Assembly (NCBI GenBank): GCA_958299035.1
Contig: CATQJL010000316.1
Span: 41,590,025-41,654,024, forward strand
From: Cylicocyclus nassatus
Taxonomy: Eukaryota > Nematoda > Chromadorea > Rhabditida > Strongylidae
Reading direction: 5' to 3'
Length of the DNA stretch: 64,000 nt
Shown: positions 21,850 to 33,895 of the stretch, piece after piece
Layout of the letters: every line of letters begins with the position of its first letter
Numbering within the stretch: position 1 is the stretch's first letter
Translations under genes and position numbers: made by a program
The notes under the pieces: generated by a model
Told to the model about the DNA's origin: nothing
Database searches by the model: none
The model's input: the letters and a program-made list of their open reading frames with translations, nothing else

Positions 21850-23397
21850 CATGCTGGCCATAGCTATAAAGCCACCCTAAAAATCACCGTAATTTACTCT
21901 CTCTTGCTCATAATTGTCTGAAAAACCACTATTTTGTGCGCAAACTAACGTCATACCATTGACCAAAACGGCTCCCAATTTTATGGATTTTGTCCGGAGA
22001 AAACTTTAGAAATTTGAAAAAACGGGTTCGAAGGCTAATCACAGCTATAAAGCCACCTTTCATTTTCAATCGGTACTACGTTTTTTAAATCTCAAATTTT
22101 TTGTACATATACAACATCAAAATATGAAACATTTTTACACTTTAAAGGAGTCGCCTTTCAAAAAGAAGATTCGTATTGCATTTTTTGCTCTAAATTGCAT
22201 AATAACCCATACTTGCAAAAAAACTGCTTTTTCACCAAATTTTGAAGCACTTGTTTGACTCGGATGAACGTCCTAGGATTTGCTTAGCCTTTGCAATGAA
22301 CGAGGTGAACAGTGCGGAACTCACCATTGCGTAGTCGCTAATCTTGGTAAAGGAGCCTCATCTTACCGAGGTGTAAGCGCACTTCTGACGCTCAAAACTA
22401 GATTTCTGACACGCGAAAACTTTTGGTTGGAAGTTGACACCTTGTCTGCATGGCGACATACTCATGCAGAAGCCGCCAGGTTTTTTTGCAAAGACCTATT
22501 TGCCGCAATGAAGTTAGAACGCTTTGTCTGCAGTTCGGTTGTGCGCAGTGTATCTCACAAGACTTCAAATTTCACTGCTTTGAACTCCTCATCAATTCAA
22601 ATCTTACTAAACTGTCAGGAATAGAAGGATTTTGAACTTCTGTGCGGTTTTCCGCTCGATCGAGGTGGTTAGAGTGGATCATGATCAGACGGAGTGCACC
22701 ACTCATTTTTGGAAAAAAGGCGTCCAAAGCGGAATCAGAGTCCTCAGAGTTGCGGTGACGTGACGTACAGGCTATGCACACGAGTCTGACGAGTGAGCGA
22801 CGTGCTGAGCACGCGACAGAGCTTTTCGGGCATTAGAACTCAGTTTCTGCGGTCCGAAAACTCGTCTACCTGAAGGTGAGGTTGGGGCTCGTTTATCAAT
22901 ATCAACGACTACGCAATGTTAACTCAAGCGCTTTTCGCCGTATTCATTGCAAAGGCTCGGCAAAGCATAGGGCCTTCATCCGAGTCAAACAAGTGCTTCA
23001 AAATTCAGTGAAAAAGCAGTTTTTTGCAAATGATGTGACCTATTATGCATTTTAGAGCAAAAAATGCAGTACGAATCCTTTTTTTGAAAGGCGACCCCTT
23101 CCAAGTGTAAAAAATGTTTTATGTTTTAATGTTCTATATGTACAAAAAATTTGAGGTTCAAAAAACGCAGTACTGATTGCAATTGAGAGGTGGCTTTATA
23201 GCTGTGACCAGCCTTCGAAACCCGTTTTTTCAAATTTTCAATTTTTCTCCGCCCAAAATCCATGAAATCAGGAGCCGTTCTGGTCTATGGCATGACGTTA
23301 GTTTGCGCACAGAATAGTGGTTTTTCAGACAAATATGAGCAAGAGAGAGCAAATTGCGGTGATTTTTAGGGTGGCTTTATAGCTATGGCCAGCACTG
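21850..23397. mobile_element. Tc1-like foldback element, 1.55 kb
   Basis: The right terminus on the minus strand reads CAGTGCTGGCCATAGC; the left is CATGCTGGCCATAGC. Both are flanked by TA (21,848-21,849 and 23,398-23,399). CAGTGCTGGCC is the start of the classic Tc1 terminus, so a Tc1-family origin is likely. Arms of roughly 450 bases are inverted copies (attttgtgcgcaaactaacg and its complement; agctataaagccacc and its complement twice per arm). A short open frame in the centre (22,280-22,624) shows no transposase motif. Confidence 0.88.
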
Positions 23398-24404
23398 TAT
23401 AACACTACGTCCGCGCTAGGACCCACCTTCAGTGCTATGGTCATGGATTCCAGATTTGCCTTGAAACTGCTTTTGAGTTATCTACGAGCAACTCACACAT
23501 TTTTTTCTCTGAATTTCCGGTTCAACCTAAAACCTACCTTCAACTTATTGAAGACGAACTTATTTAAAAAGTTGAACTGAGGGTGGCACTTGACTAAACG
23601 GTCTTCTGTCTGTTCAACTGGCCATCTTAAGGAATGGCAAAGTGGCGGTCTCAAGTATGACTCACTACCTTCTTAGAAACTTCTTCAAAATGAGTCACAG
23701 TTCAATTGAGACTGATGGGGAAAAAGGAAACCAGTTTCTGCATATATCACGAGAGAGCAGATATTACGTTGGTTTATAATTAATGCACGTTTTCTCAACT
23801 TCCACTTCTATTGTAGATAATTCTTTTACAAAACAATCTTTCTGAGCGCATCAAAAATTGTTGTAAACAGCAAACTTTTAGCTATACAATGTATGCTTTT
23901 GTGTGATTGTACTCACCACGAAAAAGATTCTCCGGCTCAAAAATTACCGAGAATTTTTTCTGAAAAGCTCTAGTTTGAAAGAGCATAACTTACTCCCAAA
24001 GGACTAGAACGGAGCAAACTTTGCTCATTGTGTAGCCAATGGTCGATTCAACAGCAGCGTAAAATTTGGCTTTTGCCGAAAATTTTCTGCGAAAAAAATA
24101 TTGCCAGGAATGCAAAAGTACCAATTTCTCCTGCATTTTAGAAAAGGCAAAAAACTGTAATATTTGAATTCCTCCAATTTTTTCTCATTTGGAATACGAA
24201 GAGATTCTGCCGTTTCCTATCATTAGTAGTCCTTGGTCTACTTTACCAGAACCACGTGAAAATTCTGTATGTGCTTTTCACGTAAGGATTTTATAAAGCT
24301 CCAGGTGATCCCATTCAGCTAAGTTTGAGTCAAAGTTTCTCGGATCAGGATTTTCAAAAAATTTAGCCTTGGTGAGCATTCTGTAGCCCAAATTTTCGCG
24401 ATTA

Positions 24405-25600
24405 TCTTATATATAAAGCTGAATGTCTGTTTGTATGTATGTATGTATGTATGTATGTATGTCTGTATGTCTGTCTGTGTGTACGTATGTTCCGAATAGA
24501 AAATTCCATTTCTGAACCGATCCGGACCAAACTTGGCACACATACACTACGGGCCCCGGCGGGTGTCATAGGCTACTTTTCGTCATCGATCGATATCGAT
24601 TTTATCGATTTTTATCGATTTTTTTGCTGAGTTCACCTACGGGGCTGGGAGTTGGCACAGGGGGGTAATCGAGCATGGGGATTCCGAATACAATATTGGT
24701 TTTCAGGATTATCGATTACTTTTATCGATTTTATCGATTTTTTTGCAAAGTTTGAGCTACGGGGCTGGGAGTTGGCACAGGGGGGTAATCGAGCATGGGG
24801 ATTCCGAATACAATATTGGTTTTCAGGATTATCGATTACTTTTATCGATTTTATCGATTTTTTTGCAAAGTTTGAGCTACGGGGCTGGGAGTTCGCACAG
24901 GGGGGTAATCGAGCATGGGAATTCCGAATACAATATTGGTTTTCAGGATTATCGATTACTTTTATCGATTTTATCGATTTTTTTGCAAAGTTTGAGCTAG
25001 GGGGCTGGGAGTTGGCACGGGGGGGTAATCGAGCATGCTGATCATCCCCAAGGGGGGTGATCAGCATGCTCGAACACCCCTGTGCCAAATTCCAGCCCCC
25101 TAGCTCAAATTTTCAAAAAATCGATAAAATCGATAAAAGTAATGGACGATCTTGAAAACTAATATTGTATTCGTAATCTGCATGCTCGATTACCCTCTGT
25201 GCAAACTCCCAGCCCCGCAGGTCAAACTTTGCAAAAAGATCGATAAAATCGATAAAAGTAATGGACGATCCTGAAAACTAATATTGTATTCGGAATCCCC
25301 ATGCTCACTTCCCCCCTGTGCCAACTCCTAGCCCTGTAGGTGAACTCTGCCAAAAAATCGATAAAATCAATAAAAGTAACCGATAATTCTGAAAACTAAT
25401 ATTGTATTCGGAATCCCCATGCTCACTTCCCCCCTGTGCCAACTCCTAGCCCTGTAGGTGAACTCTGCGAAAAAATCGATAAAAATCGGTAAAATCGACA
25501 TCGATCGATAACGAAAAGTGGACTGTGACACGCGCCGGGGCCCGAAGTGTATGTGTGCCAAGTTTGGTCCGGATACGGCGGAGCCGGGTAAGCCAGCTAG
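24405..25600 (+). mobile_element. non-autonomous Helitron with expanded central array
   Basis: It begins TCTTATATATAAAGCTGAAT and ends gccgggtaagccagCTAG. It lies between host A (24,404) and T (25,601) without a target duplication, as Helitrons do. Near the 3' end ggcggagccgggtaagcc can form the short terminal hairpin. The 5' part holds a tgta/tctg microsatellite. Subterminal blocks (accaaacttggcacacatac at 24,527, inverted at 25,545) flank a central minisatellite in two opposite orientations. The interrupted MITE confirms both boundaries. Confidence 0.88.
24640..25500. repeat. 120-bp minisatellite arranged as a giant palindrome
   Basis: Three and a half plus-oriented units (agctacggggctgggag to tatcgattttatcg), nearly identical, run to about 25,040. 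A short symmetric centre (gatcatcccc / ggggtgatca) follows, then about four more divergent units in minus orientation. The long open frames on both strands are translated repeat. Confidence 0.93.
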
Positions 25601-25814
25601 TAACATATATTTTTGAAACAAATTTGGGCATTTTTCATGGATAGGGCAAGTCGAACGAAAGGAAAAAATTTCAAGTTTGAGTTCCTCACCTTTGAAGGCA
25701 CGGAACTTCCCTCTGAACAAAGACCTCCAAAAACAAAAGTATATATCAGAAAATAGAAGAAACGGGCTTTCCGATAGTTCAGATGGTCTTGGAGAAAAAC
25801 GATTTTTGATTGAA

Positions 25815-25889
25815 AACTAGCGTTTGAAAGAAGAGGTAGGAAAAACGTTTAGTGCACGTTTTTCCTACCTCTTCTTTCAAACGCTAGTT
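25815..25889. repeat. perfect 33-bp hairpin
   Basis: The arms 25,815-25,847 and 25,857-25,889 are exact reverse complements around a nine-base loop. It lies just inside the right end of the surrounding MITE. Confidence 0.95.
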
Positions 25890-25905
25890 ATGAACCAACC
25901 TAATA

Positions 25906-26585
25906 CAGGGTGTCCCAAAAAAATGTATCGAACGTTTGATTGTTAATATCTCTCTTCTGAAGAAGTCTTTTCTCTTGTTTCAGGTACCAGTCTGTAGAGC
26001 TGGCTTCAACTTAGATTTGCAATAAAGAACGAATCACTCATCTCTCTTCATTACTGTAGAATTCGGTAGAAAATTCAGAGAGGGTTTTAAGCAATAAAAG
26101 GCCATATTTTGCCTCAGAAAAGAAACAAAACAGCCTGAAAGCTTTTACACTAGGCTAATTAGGTTTGCTGATTATAACTGTAAAGTTCCTAACTTATTAT
26201 GATGCTTCATTGAAGAGTTATGCCAGGTAAGAGGTAGCGGCCATTTTTTCAATGTTCCTAAAAAGTGCGGTTATACCGTTTAGGAAGCTTCGTAATCTTC
26301 TGAATAGTTGAGTATTGAAATTAGCGCCCATTAAAAACCCTATTACACAAGTTTTCACAATTTTTTGAAAAATTTTGAAACGGCAGCTTTTTTTACATTG
26401 ACACCATATGTGTCAAGTTTCTAACGTAATCCTACAGTAATGAAAAGAGGTGGATGATTCGTTCTATAATGCAAATCTAAGTTAAAGCCAGCTCTACAAA
26501 ACGGTACCTGAGGCAAGGCAAAAAACTTCTTGGGAAGAGAGATATTAACGATCAAACGTTCGATACATTTTTTTGGGACAGCCTG
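25906..26585. mobile_element. mariner-type foldback MITE with CAGGGTGTCCC ends, 680 bp
   Basis: The termini are CAGGGTGTCCCAAAAAAATG (left) and CAGGCTGTCCCAAAAAAATG (right, minus strand), flanked by TA on both sides. The inverted arms extend about 120 bases (gttaatatctctcttc and complement). No transposase. Confidence 0.9.
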
Positions 26586-26720
26586 TATAATTATGAACCA
26601 ATAATATTAGGTTGGTTATTATGAAGTTATGTTAGTTATGTAGTTATGTTAGTTATGAACAACCTAATATAATTATGAACCAATAACCTCTAATTATGAA
26701 CCAACCTAATATATCTTTGA
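26586..26720. repeat. cluster of broken mariner ends
   Basis: Three or four copies of the words attaggttgg / ccaacctaat and attatgaacc lie within 130 bases. They look like remains of the right end of the 23,764 element, rearranged by later insertions. Confidence 0.6.
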
Positions 26721-29328
26721 GCAATCATCTACTGAAAATATCTAAATTTAGTTTCAAGCACAATCAAATTAATTTTGCAAGGACTATCGTTCAACATTCG
26801 TAACAAATTAAGTCGGTCCAAAAGTTCTTTTCCGTTCCCTTATCCTATCATAAAAACCCGTGGAATTAGGACAGGCAAACATTTTGAACTCTCTTCGGCA
26901 CCACTATCCGCCACAGCTTTTCTTTTTCTTAAAGCGTAGCTACTTCTTCAGTCAATCATTGTTAGCTGTCCAACACACAAGACTTGTAAATTACTATTTG
27001 TTCCGGTAGTTCTCTGCAATTCAAAATTTTGAGCTTGCAGCTGAAAAGTTTGAATTATTCTTTGCAAAAATACTTGAGAAAGTTTCTCTCATACTTTTAT
27101 GGCTCAAATTCAATACTCTAGTATACCTAAGCGCTGATAAAAGTCCTCGTGCCTTTGAAAAAACTCGTTCTAATCTCTAAGTTTCACATGAGGCTCAATA
27201 CATGCAATATGCTTGTAGGCATTTTTAGCATAGAACTAAGTTGATTCTACGAGCTCACTAGATCACTCATGCTCACATAGTTTTCTCACTGAGGTTGTCT
27301 AAACAGACACGACTTGTCATTCTGGGGCCTTCTCGCGTCTCTGATTCCAAATATGAAGACGAATTTCCAAGACCCAAAATCTCTCGTTTCGAAAAACCCG
27401 CGCTAAGAGCTCTCTAAACGGTTATTGGATGGGAGAGCAGCGATAAGCGGACGTTAGCGTCACTGGAGAGGAGGAGGTTGTGCCACTTGTAATTCCTTGG
27501 CGATTTCCTTGCTTTCAAGGCGACATTTTGCGCCGACTTGGGCATTGGCTTGGTAAGGGTCGTATGCTGCCAAAAGCTCAAGACCCGTAACTTAGGGTGG
27601 GCGGTGCCTTTAATTTCTTGATTGTTGCAAACAAAATGGTGCAAGGGCCTTCTTCTTGATTCATACAAAAAATTTCGGTTTAAAACTGCTAGTATTCTCA
27701 CCTATCCATCCTAACAAAAACACAAAAAGTGTCTTGTCATGCTACCGCGGACAACATCTGTTATGCCAAAAAATATCAAAACGGCTATCAGACATCTGCC
27801 CTTACCAGCCTAGAGTTTGTACAATATACATTGTTCTTGTTATGAAATTAAATTGTTCATATATTGAAGGCAGGAGCTCGCCAAAACCGAACATCCCGAA
27901 ATGTTAACGTTTTAGGTTGCTTGCACCCCAAACATGAGAGTAAAGCAGGTCCAAGCGCATACCTTGCTGCCCTTGACTAAAAAACGGCCCCCAAACCCGT
28001 TACGCGCAAGCCACTAATACGCGCGGACGAGCTTGCGATTCTCCCTGACCCGTCAGAGAAGTCATGCCGCAATGTTATAATTGCGAAGGTCTCGCAACGA
28101 TTTTGCCTCCCTAACCATGGCGGGACGTGCTCCACTATTCCAAATCGAAAACGGGGGTTAGGAAATGGTGGTTTTTGCCATTTTCGCGCTCTTTAAGGTG
28201 GATTTTCGGAATCAGCGCCTCGAATTGGCCTGGCCCGCACCTAGAAAACAGAATCGTCTGATAACTTGATAGTGAGGCGCAAAAGTCAGCTGCTCTACAG
28301 CATTTTTCAAGCAAAAACCTCCCAATTTTCCTCTTCTAAATTTTCTTAGTTAGAGCCTCAGGGCTACAACCATGTTTTGTTTGTAGTCAAGCTGTTTTCT
28401 GAACAAAAGCTGTCTTCCAGGATTATTTAAAGATCTGGACGATCTTTTTAGCGCATCAAAATATTTGATTGATTACGCTTCAGCCATTCTAGTTTTGCTC
28501 GTCGGCGTTCATGCTCGTTCGATCCTTCACATGCAGCCGCATTTTATTTTTTTTGAAATAGTAAAGATTTCATAAAGCTACTTCTCGTAGGAATATCGTA
28601 AAGATTTCTCGTCTAAACCTAGTCCAATGTTAATGAAGTCTTGCGGAAAGTTATTTCAAAGCTTATCCTGTCGCTGTTTTGGCTGCTCCAAATATTATGT
28701 GCAGGCAGGTTCAGGAAATCACACCGTTGTCCTCAACTCCTTTGGATGTGTTCATCAAAGCTAAGCCTTAAGAATTGCGATTTTTCAAGCCCCTCATAAC
28801 TGCAAAAAGCAAAGTGAGCGCGGCGAATTTTCAAATGCATTGGCTAGTGAGACCATTATGCAGTAACCGTAAACATCCGTAACAATCTTGACCGGTATGC
28901 TTATCACAGAAGCGCAAAGGCTTGCAAACTGCAAGAAGCAAGTATTCGCAGATTCAAAGCTACGGCAAGAGCCGACAACACCACAAGGGCTTACATGACG
29001 GAAAACTCAGAGGAAAGTGTAATCGGATGCTAGCTTTGGAATTCATATCCTCACAAATGTGGTAAGGATAAGTTGCTACCAAGGCTCTTGCTTAGAATAA
29101 CTCATATATAAGTAGACGCTTTGCTTATAAGAATAACTTATGTACAAGGTAGACTACTAAAAACGGGCTGAATTACAATTTTAACCGGTGCAGAGTGATG
29201 TCAAATGAGAGGCTTTTCTAGTGAGTGAGAGAGGAAATGAGCCCTTCTCACATGCAAATCCGCAACGATGTCAGTGTTTGAGAAAAAAAGCAAAATTCAA
29301 AAAGCCCATAAATCCATCCTATTGCAAA
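26721..29328. other. intergenic, no gene recognised
   Basis: About 2.6 kb. Open frames around 27,414-27,907 lack domains or splice context. The stretch 27,950-28,230 is richer in G+C. I see no transposon ends. Confidence 0.35.
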
Positions 29329-29616
29329 CTAGTTGGCAAACCCGGCTCCGCCCGGCCCTGTCAATAACATATTTGTAATCAGCATGCTCGATTACCCCCC
29401 TGTGCCAACTCCCACCCCGTAGCTCAAATTTTGCAAAAAATCGATAAAATCGATATCGATCGGTAACGAAAAGTAGCCTATGACACGCTACCTGCCCCGA
29501 AGTGTATGTGTGTCAAGTTTGGTCCAAATCGGTTCAGAAATAAAAATTTCTATTCCGCACATACGTAAATACATACATAAATACATACAGACACACATTC
29601 AGTTTTATAGATAAGA
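29329..29616 (-). mobile_element. short non-autonomous Helitron
   Basis: On the minus strand it starts TCTTATCTATAAAACTGAAT (from 29,616) and ends gccgggtttgccaaCTAG (to 29,329), with A before and T after. It is 288 bases long and has a single TCGATAAAA unit, so it may represent the state before the array expanded in the 24,405 element. Confidence 0.85.
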
Positions 29617-30640
29617 TGTATGCTAAACACTTGCCACGTTTTCTGTGGAAGTGCTTGGGACAACAAAAATTACGTGTTCACAAAATCTCTTAGGATAGAA
29701 ACACTTATGGGAACATCTATTATTCGTTGTTACCGTCACTAATACATATCATTCCAGTCGGAGCTTCTGAAAAAATAATTAACAAGGCTATTTGGAATAT
29801 CGTGAGAAGTTCAGAGATGAGAACCCCAAGATATATTGAACTTGTTCCCGAGAAAAAGGTCACAAAAAACCAATTACTGATTAGAAAATAATGAAAGGGT
29901 AGTTTTCCTCACAGGTTGTTTCCAATTTTTTTTGCTGAGTCTCTGCCATGGAGGAGGCCACTACGATTGACAGCCCTTTGTCCCCTCCACCCCGCTAAAA
30001 ATTTGAACAATGTGTTGCGAAAAAACAACTTGTTCTTGGCACAAATCTCTTTCGGTTCTACAAATCGTCTTCATGATAATGCCATGCTTACTTGTTCATA
30101 CGCAACATTTTGCAGCTATCAAATTCGATGGTAAACTTATCCTTTGCTTTGACCAAATCGGCTGCTGAAAAGCGTGGCTTCACCCTAAGAGGAAACTGCT
30201 CGTGTCCGCGATACAGTCTCCGCCTCCCTCGCAAACATGCTCTTTGATCATTTTTAGCCTTCATTAGGTTACGGAGCCTCGCCTTCCAGCCGCCAGCCTT
30301 CTGGTTAAAGCAAAGGGTGCCTTCACGATATAGAAGGTCCTTTTTGGCATACAGTAAGGGCTCTGAGAAGAAGCAAGTGATTCGAACAAGTAGTACAGAA
30401 AATGGTATAGCGATGATTGAGCGAAATGGACTGACAGTAATTTCAAAACATTTCGTTATTACATGCGATAAAGGGTCCGATCAATCCACGGTTAATCATT
30501 CCATTGTCTTCCGCTTCTCTGCGCCATAGGACTTTACATCATTACTCTTGAATTCTCACGGTCTAAATTTTTGTGAAAAAAATGTGATGTTTCGCCCGCT
30601 CACATTGTCAACATCTTTTCCTCCGCAACTCCAAATTATA
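29617..30640. other. intergenic, no gene recognised
   Basis: No supported feature. Two short overlapping frames near 30,264-30,529 on opposite strands have no recognisable content. Confidence 0.35.
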
Positions 30641-30863
30641 TAGTATCTGCTCCATGACGAACGCAGTTGACCAAAGGTTGAAAACATACAAGCCTGACGT
30701 GCAAACGGCGCGCGGGCAACTGTCAACCATGGGGCGCGCGCAGATGACCGCTGACCGGCCGTGCGCGCTGCCCCGACAATTGCCCGCGCGCCGCGTCTGC
30801 GTCAACCTCGCATGCTTTCAACCTATTTGGGCGACCGCCTTCGTCATGGAGCAGATATTACAA
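30641..30863. mobile_element. GC-rich foldback element
   Basis: The outer arms carry tatctgctccatgacgaacg and its complement; the inner part is strongly GC-rich (gcgcgcgggcaactgtc and gacaattgcccgcgcgc). About 223 bases, unlike its AT-rich surroundings. Confidence 0.82.
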
Positions 30864-32159
30864 AAAGAATCTGATTTTGGGTCATGAGACTCCTAGATTT
30901 TGCTTCCAAAGGTCGCTTAAATCGAACTTTGTTTGTGCGAAAGCATCTTTTGATGGTTTGTTTCACCATATATTAGATTAATGCAAAAGTTCTGCTGCAC
31001 CATCTATAAAAAATAAGACATTTTATTTCTCGACAGGTTTGAACAAGGTTAATTTCGCCAAATAGAGGAATTCCTTTTTTAGTGATAGATTATTTGACAC
31101 CTTTTAAAAATAGTTTTCCGCATAGAGGCAGGAAAACAAAATCACTTCAGCCAGTCATTTTGAAATAAGCCGCCAGAAACTAAAATTCGGAGCGGAGCAG
31201 CAGCATAAACTTTATGATCTAAGTTCCAATGCAGCAACGTTTGCGAATTCAGCAATACGAATACAGCAATCTTGTAATCACACATATATCGAATCTCAAT
31301 AAGATATTGTACATAAATGGATAAAATGTCGCATCGAAAGGGTCGAAAAGGTTGGAAAAATTTGCCGTCAGTTCCTCATGACCGGTAAGGATGAGCTGTC
31401 GCGTTTGTCGCAATTTTGCTACGTTCATAAAGAAGATGGTGTTCCGGCTCAAAGGCGTAAATTTTGCCCCCTATGATCAAAAAGCGGCGCAAAAGATAGG
31501 TTACTTTTCGCGAGGATTTGCTGAGTCTTTCTTACAATCTATTGATTTTTCTGAAGATTCATTAGGGGGATGAAAGCTTACCAGCAATGGCCAAAGTATT
31601 CCCACCAAGTCATATAAATAAGAGCAGTAGTTTAATAGTGTACTTCTGCAGCAAAGCAATGTTAAAAGAGTTCAGATGGAGGTTTTACGCACTAGGTTGT
31701 GTGATAAGTTCGTTCGCATTTTTGGTTCAATTTTTTCTCAATATTTTACAAAGCATTTCGCAATATGTTTGTATGCTCCGGAAGATTCAAGTCTGCTCTA
31801 ACAGAATGTTATCATTATATTCTCAGTTCAAGAGAAGTTGAATGAAAAATTCGACTAAAAACCGGAAAATTCGAGAGAGCAAATATTCCATTTTCAACAA
31901 CTATCTTACAATGAGTCTTAAATGGGTTTGAATGCATCAAAAAACCTCTTAATTATAAGTATATTTCTTGAAGATTTATATAACAAACCTGAAGATAGGT
32001 CTGCTTTTTTGACGTATCTTCGGCGTCAACGTTAAGCATCTAAAGGCACCTTGAGAGAGGATGGTTGCTGAACAATTCAGAATTGGCAGAAAAGGGGGCT
32101 TTTTATGAAATCATTGAATATATAGGTTACTTTCTCAAAAATTTAAACTTTGGGGGAAT
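30864..32159. other. intergenic, no gene recognised
   Basis: AT-rich, no coding or repeat structure that I can support. Confidence 0.35.
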
Positions 32160-32285
32160 ATGACTCAAGTATGTGAAACAACGAACGTTGTATGTCTCCT
32201 TTTTGTAAAACCTTGGCATGTTTTGTAGATATTGTTCAATTTTCTTTAAGCCGTAACAGGTTTTAAAGGAACACTTTATTTACTG

Positions 32286-32318
32286 CCCGACGTTTCGGCT
32301 GAATGCCGTCTTCAGAGG
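32286..32318 (-). ncRNA. hammerhead-ribozyme-like motif (left Penelope copy)
   Basis: On the minus strand: CTGAAGA, a GGC/GCC stem with loop, then GAAAC and GTC. This is the order of hammerhead core elements (CUGANGA, stem II, GAAA, NUH cleavage site). Hammerhead motifs are established in Penelope-like retroelements. Stem III is almost absent and one stem II pair mismatches, so any activity would probably need a dimer. Candidate only. Confidence 0.45.
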
Positions 32319-32559
32319 TCTGAAAGTGAGTCAATCACTCATAAATCAAACGATCTAGACCACCAGACACTTCCTCCAAACCGTATACTTGACTCATCTA
32401 TTGTGACGCAGATAAGTTCTTAAGTTGAACAGCTTAAAGTGTTCCTGGTGAGGAGCGTAAGGATGTCAGCTCTCTCTCACGGTCGCCCACAGCGAATGAT
32501 GACAAAATGAGCGGTCCGATAAAGTACGACACGCTTATATAGTGTAGGCTACTCACAGC

Positions 32560-33798
32560 TTGCAAAATGGCAAAAACGGCTTCAGATCACTAGTGATAGA
32601 CAAATGTTCGTTCTTGCTGTTCATTTTAGGATTACGAGCAAGTATGAAAGAAGCCTCTAACGCTTTTCGAGCAGCAATACGTTCTTCGACGGCCAAAATG
32701 CAACACTGGACTTCAAAATCATCTCCTCCATGGTCCTCTTTTCTGTGCTTCCCAAGAGGGCTTACGAGACTCTGTCTTCTCTTACTGGCCAGATGTTCGC
32801 TGACACGTACATGAAGTGGTCGACCAGTTTCGCCTATGTAAATGGCATGGTATATCTTACACTCTTACTGATAAATCACTCCGCATTTTGAACAGTCTCC
32901 TAATCTCTCATCTGTGCAAACAACGCAATTTTGCATAACGCATTGTCTGTCATACAACCTATTACGGACCAGTTGTTTTTTGATGTTGTCTTGGGGTATG
33001 TTCACAAGAACAACATCATCCGCCATTTGCGCTTGTATTAGACATTGCTTGAAAGCGTTGGTTACTCTATCGGACACGAACGGTAAGCATAGTGATATAC
33101 GTGATCGAATCTGATTTTGCGCATGTTCTTTTGCGAGATCTGGACTGCAGTTGGTAACCATTCTTAACAGCTATCTCGTATGCCAATTTCGTTGATTCCA
33201 GTCTCTCAACTTCACCGCTGCAAACACTGCGCGCTGTTTTAAACATATTGCGAATAATCGCTCGCTTTACAGCAGATGGATGCGCAGACGTGGAATGCAG
33301 AATTATATTCTTAGAACTCTCTTTCCGATACCATTTGACGTGTGCTGCTCCATTCTCCAACATCACCTGTGTATTTAGATATGGTAGCTAGCCATCGTGT
33401 GGTTTTTATCTTGTCAAGCTGATGTACGGTGATTGTTCATTGAGAATTCTAAAGCACTCATCCATTTCGGATTGAGTTGCAGTAGCAATGTAACAATCAT
33501 CGATGTACCGGCAGTACACCAGGGGACATCGCGATAATACCGGCTCCTCTATTTTGCTCATGAAGCAAATAGCGAGCGCGGGCGCTAGTCTTTGTCCCAT
33601 CGCTAGTCCTCTCAGCTGTGCATAGTATTGTCCCGACCATTTGAAGACGTTGCATGCCAGGCATTCCTTGACCAAGGAGATGATGTGCGCTTTACTGAGC
33701 CCGTATGTTTCCATATTGACAATATGTGAATCGAGGCCCAGAGAGCGCTTGTAAGGCGTCATTATTGGACACATTAGTGTATAATGACGCAACATCAA
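32560..33798 (-). pseudogene. Penelope RT C-terminus plus GIY-YIG endonuclease, broken copy
   Basis: Reading leftward from 33,798: RT with AMGQRLAPALAICFM and the active site RYIDD (about 33,500), the thumb region, a Cys-rich zinc finger (CVMQNCVVCTDERLGDC, about 32,930) and the endonuclease start near 32,850. Several frameshifts (near 33,410, 33,110 and 32,865) separate the pieces, and the GIY-YIG part is present only in broken frames. The counterpart in the right copy is better preserved. Confidence 0.85.
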
Positions 33799-33895
33799 AT
33801 GACTCCATTACGCAAATCTGGTCAAAATGCGTTTTGCGTAGTTGATCAAGGAAGCGGCTTGTGTTCGGCAAATGGGCGGGGATCTTACATAAGAG

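Larger units (their letters stand above)
23764..25903. mobile_element. mariner-type MITE split by a Helitron
   Basis: The left end is TTACGTTGG after TA; the right end on the minus strand is TTAGGTTGGTTCATAACTAG, with TA at 25,904. The interior matches the element at 52,449-53,335, and the match continues across the Helitron at 24,405-25,600, so the Helitron sits inside this MITE. The right end carries the 33-bp hairpin at 25,815-25,889. Confidence 0.82.

Noticed and set aside
22280..22624. 114-codon frame in the centre of the Tc1-like foldback element, possible transposase remnant
   Set aside because: No DDE-type or helix-turn-helix motif visible; overlapping frames on both strands suggest chance.
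24633..25088. Long open frames on both strands with repeated peptides (for example FIDFFAKFELRGWE)
   Set aside because: They follow the 120-bp minisatellite, whose unit length is divisible by three; there is no start, splice or domain evidence.
24640..25500. Regular repeats with spacing, considered as a CRISPR array
   Set aside because: The units are contiguous 120-bp minisatellite repeats in two orientations with no unique spacers, in a eukaryotic transposon.
31391..31841. Open frames with hydrophobic stretches before the Penelope element
   Set aside because: No homology, splice or start context; AT-rich sequence yields such frames by chance.
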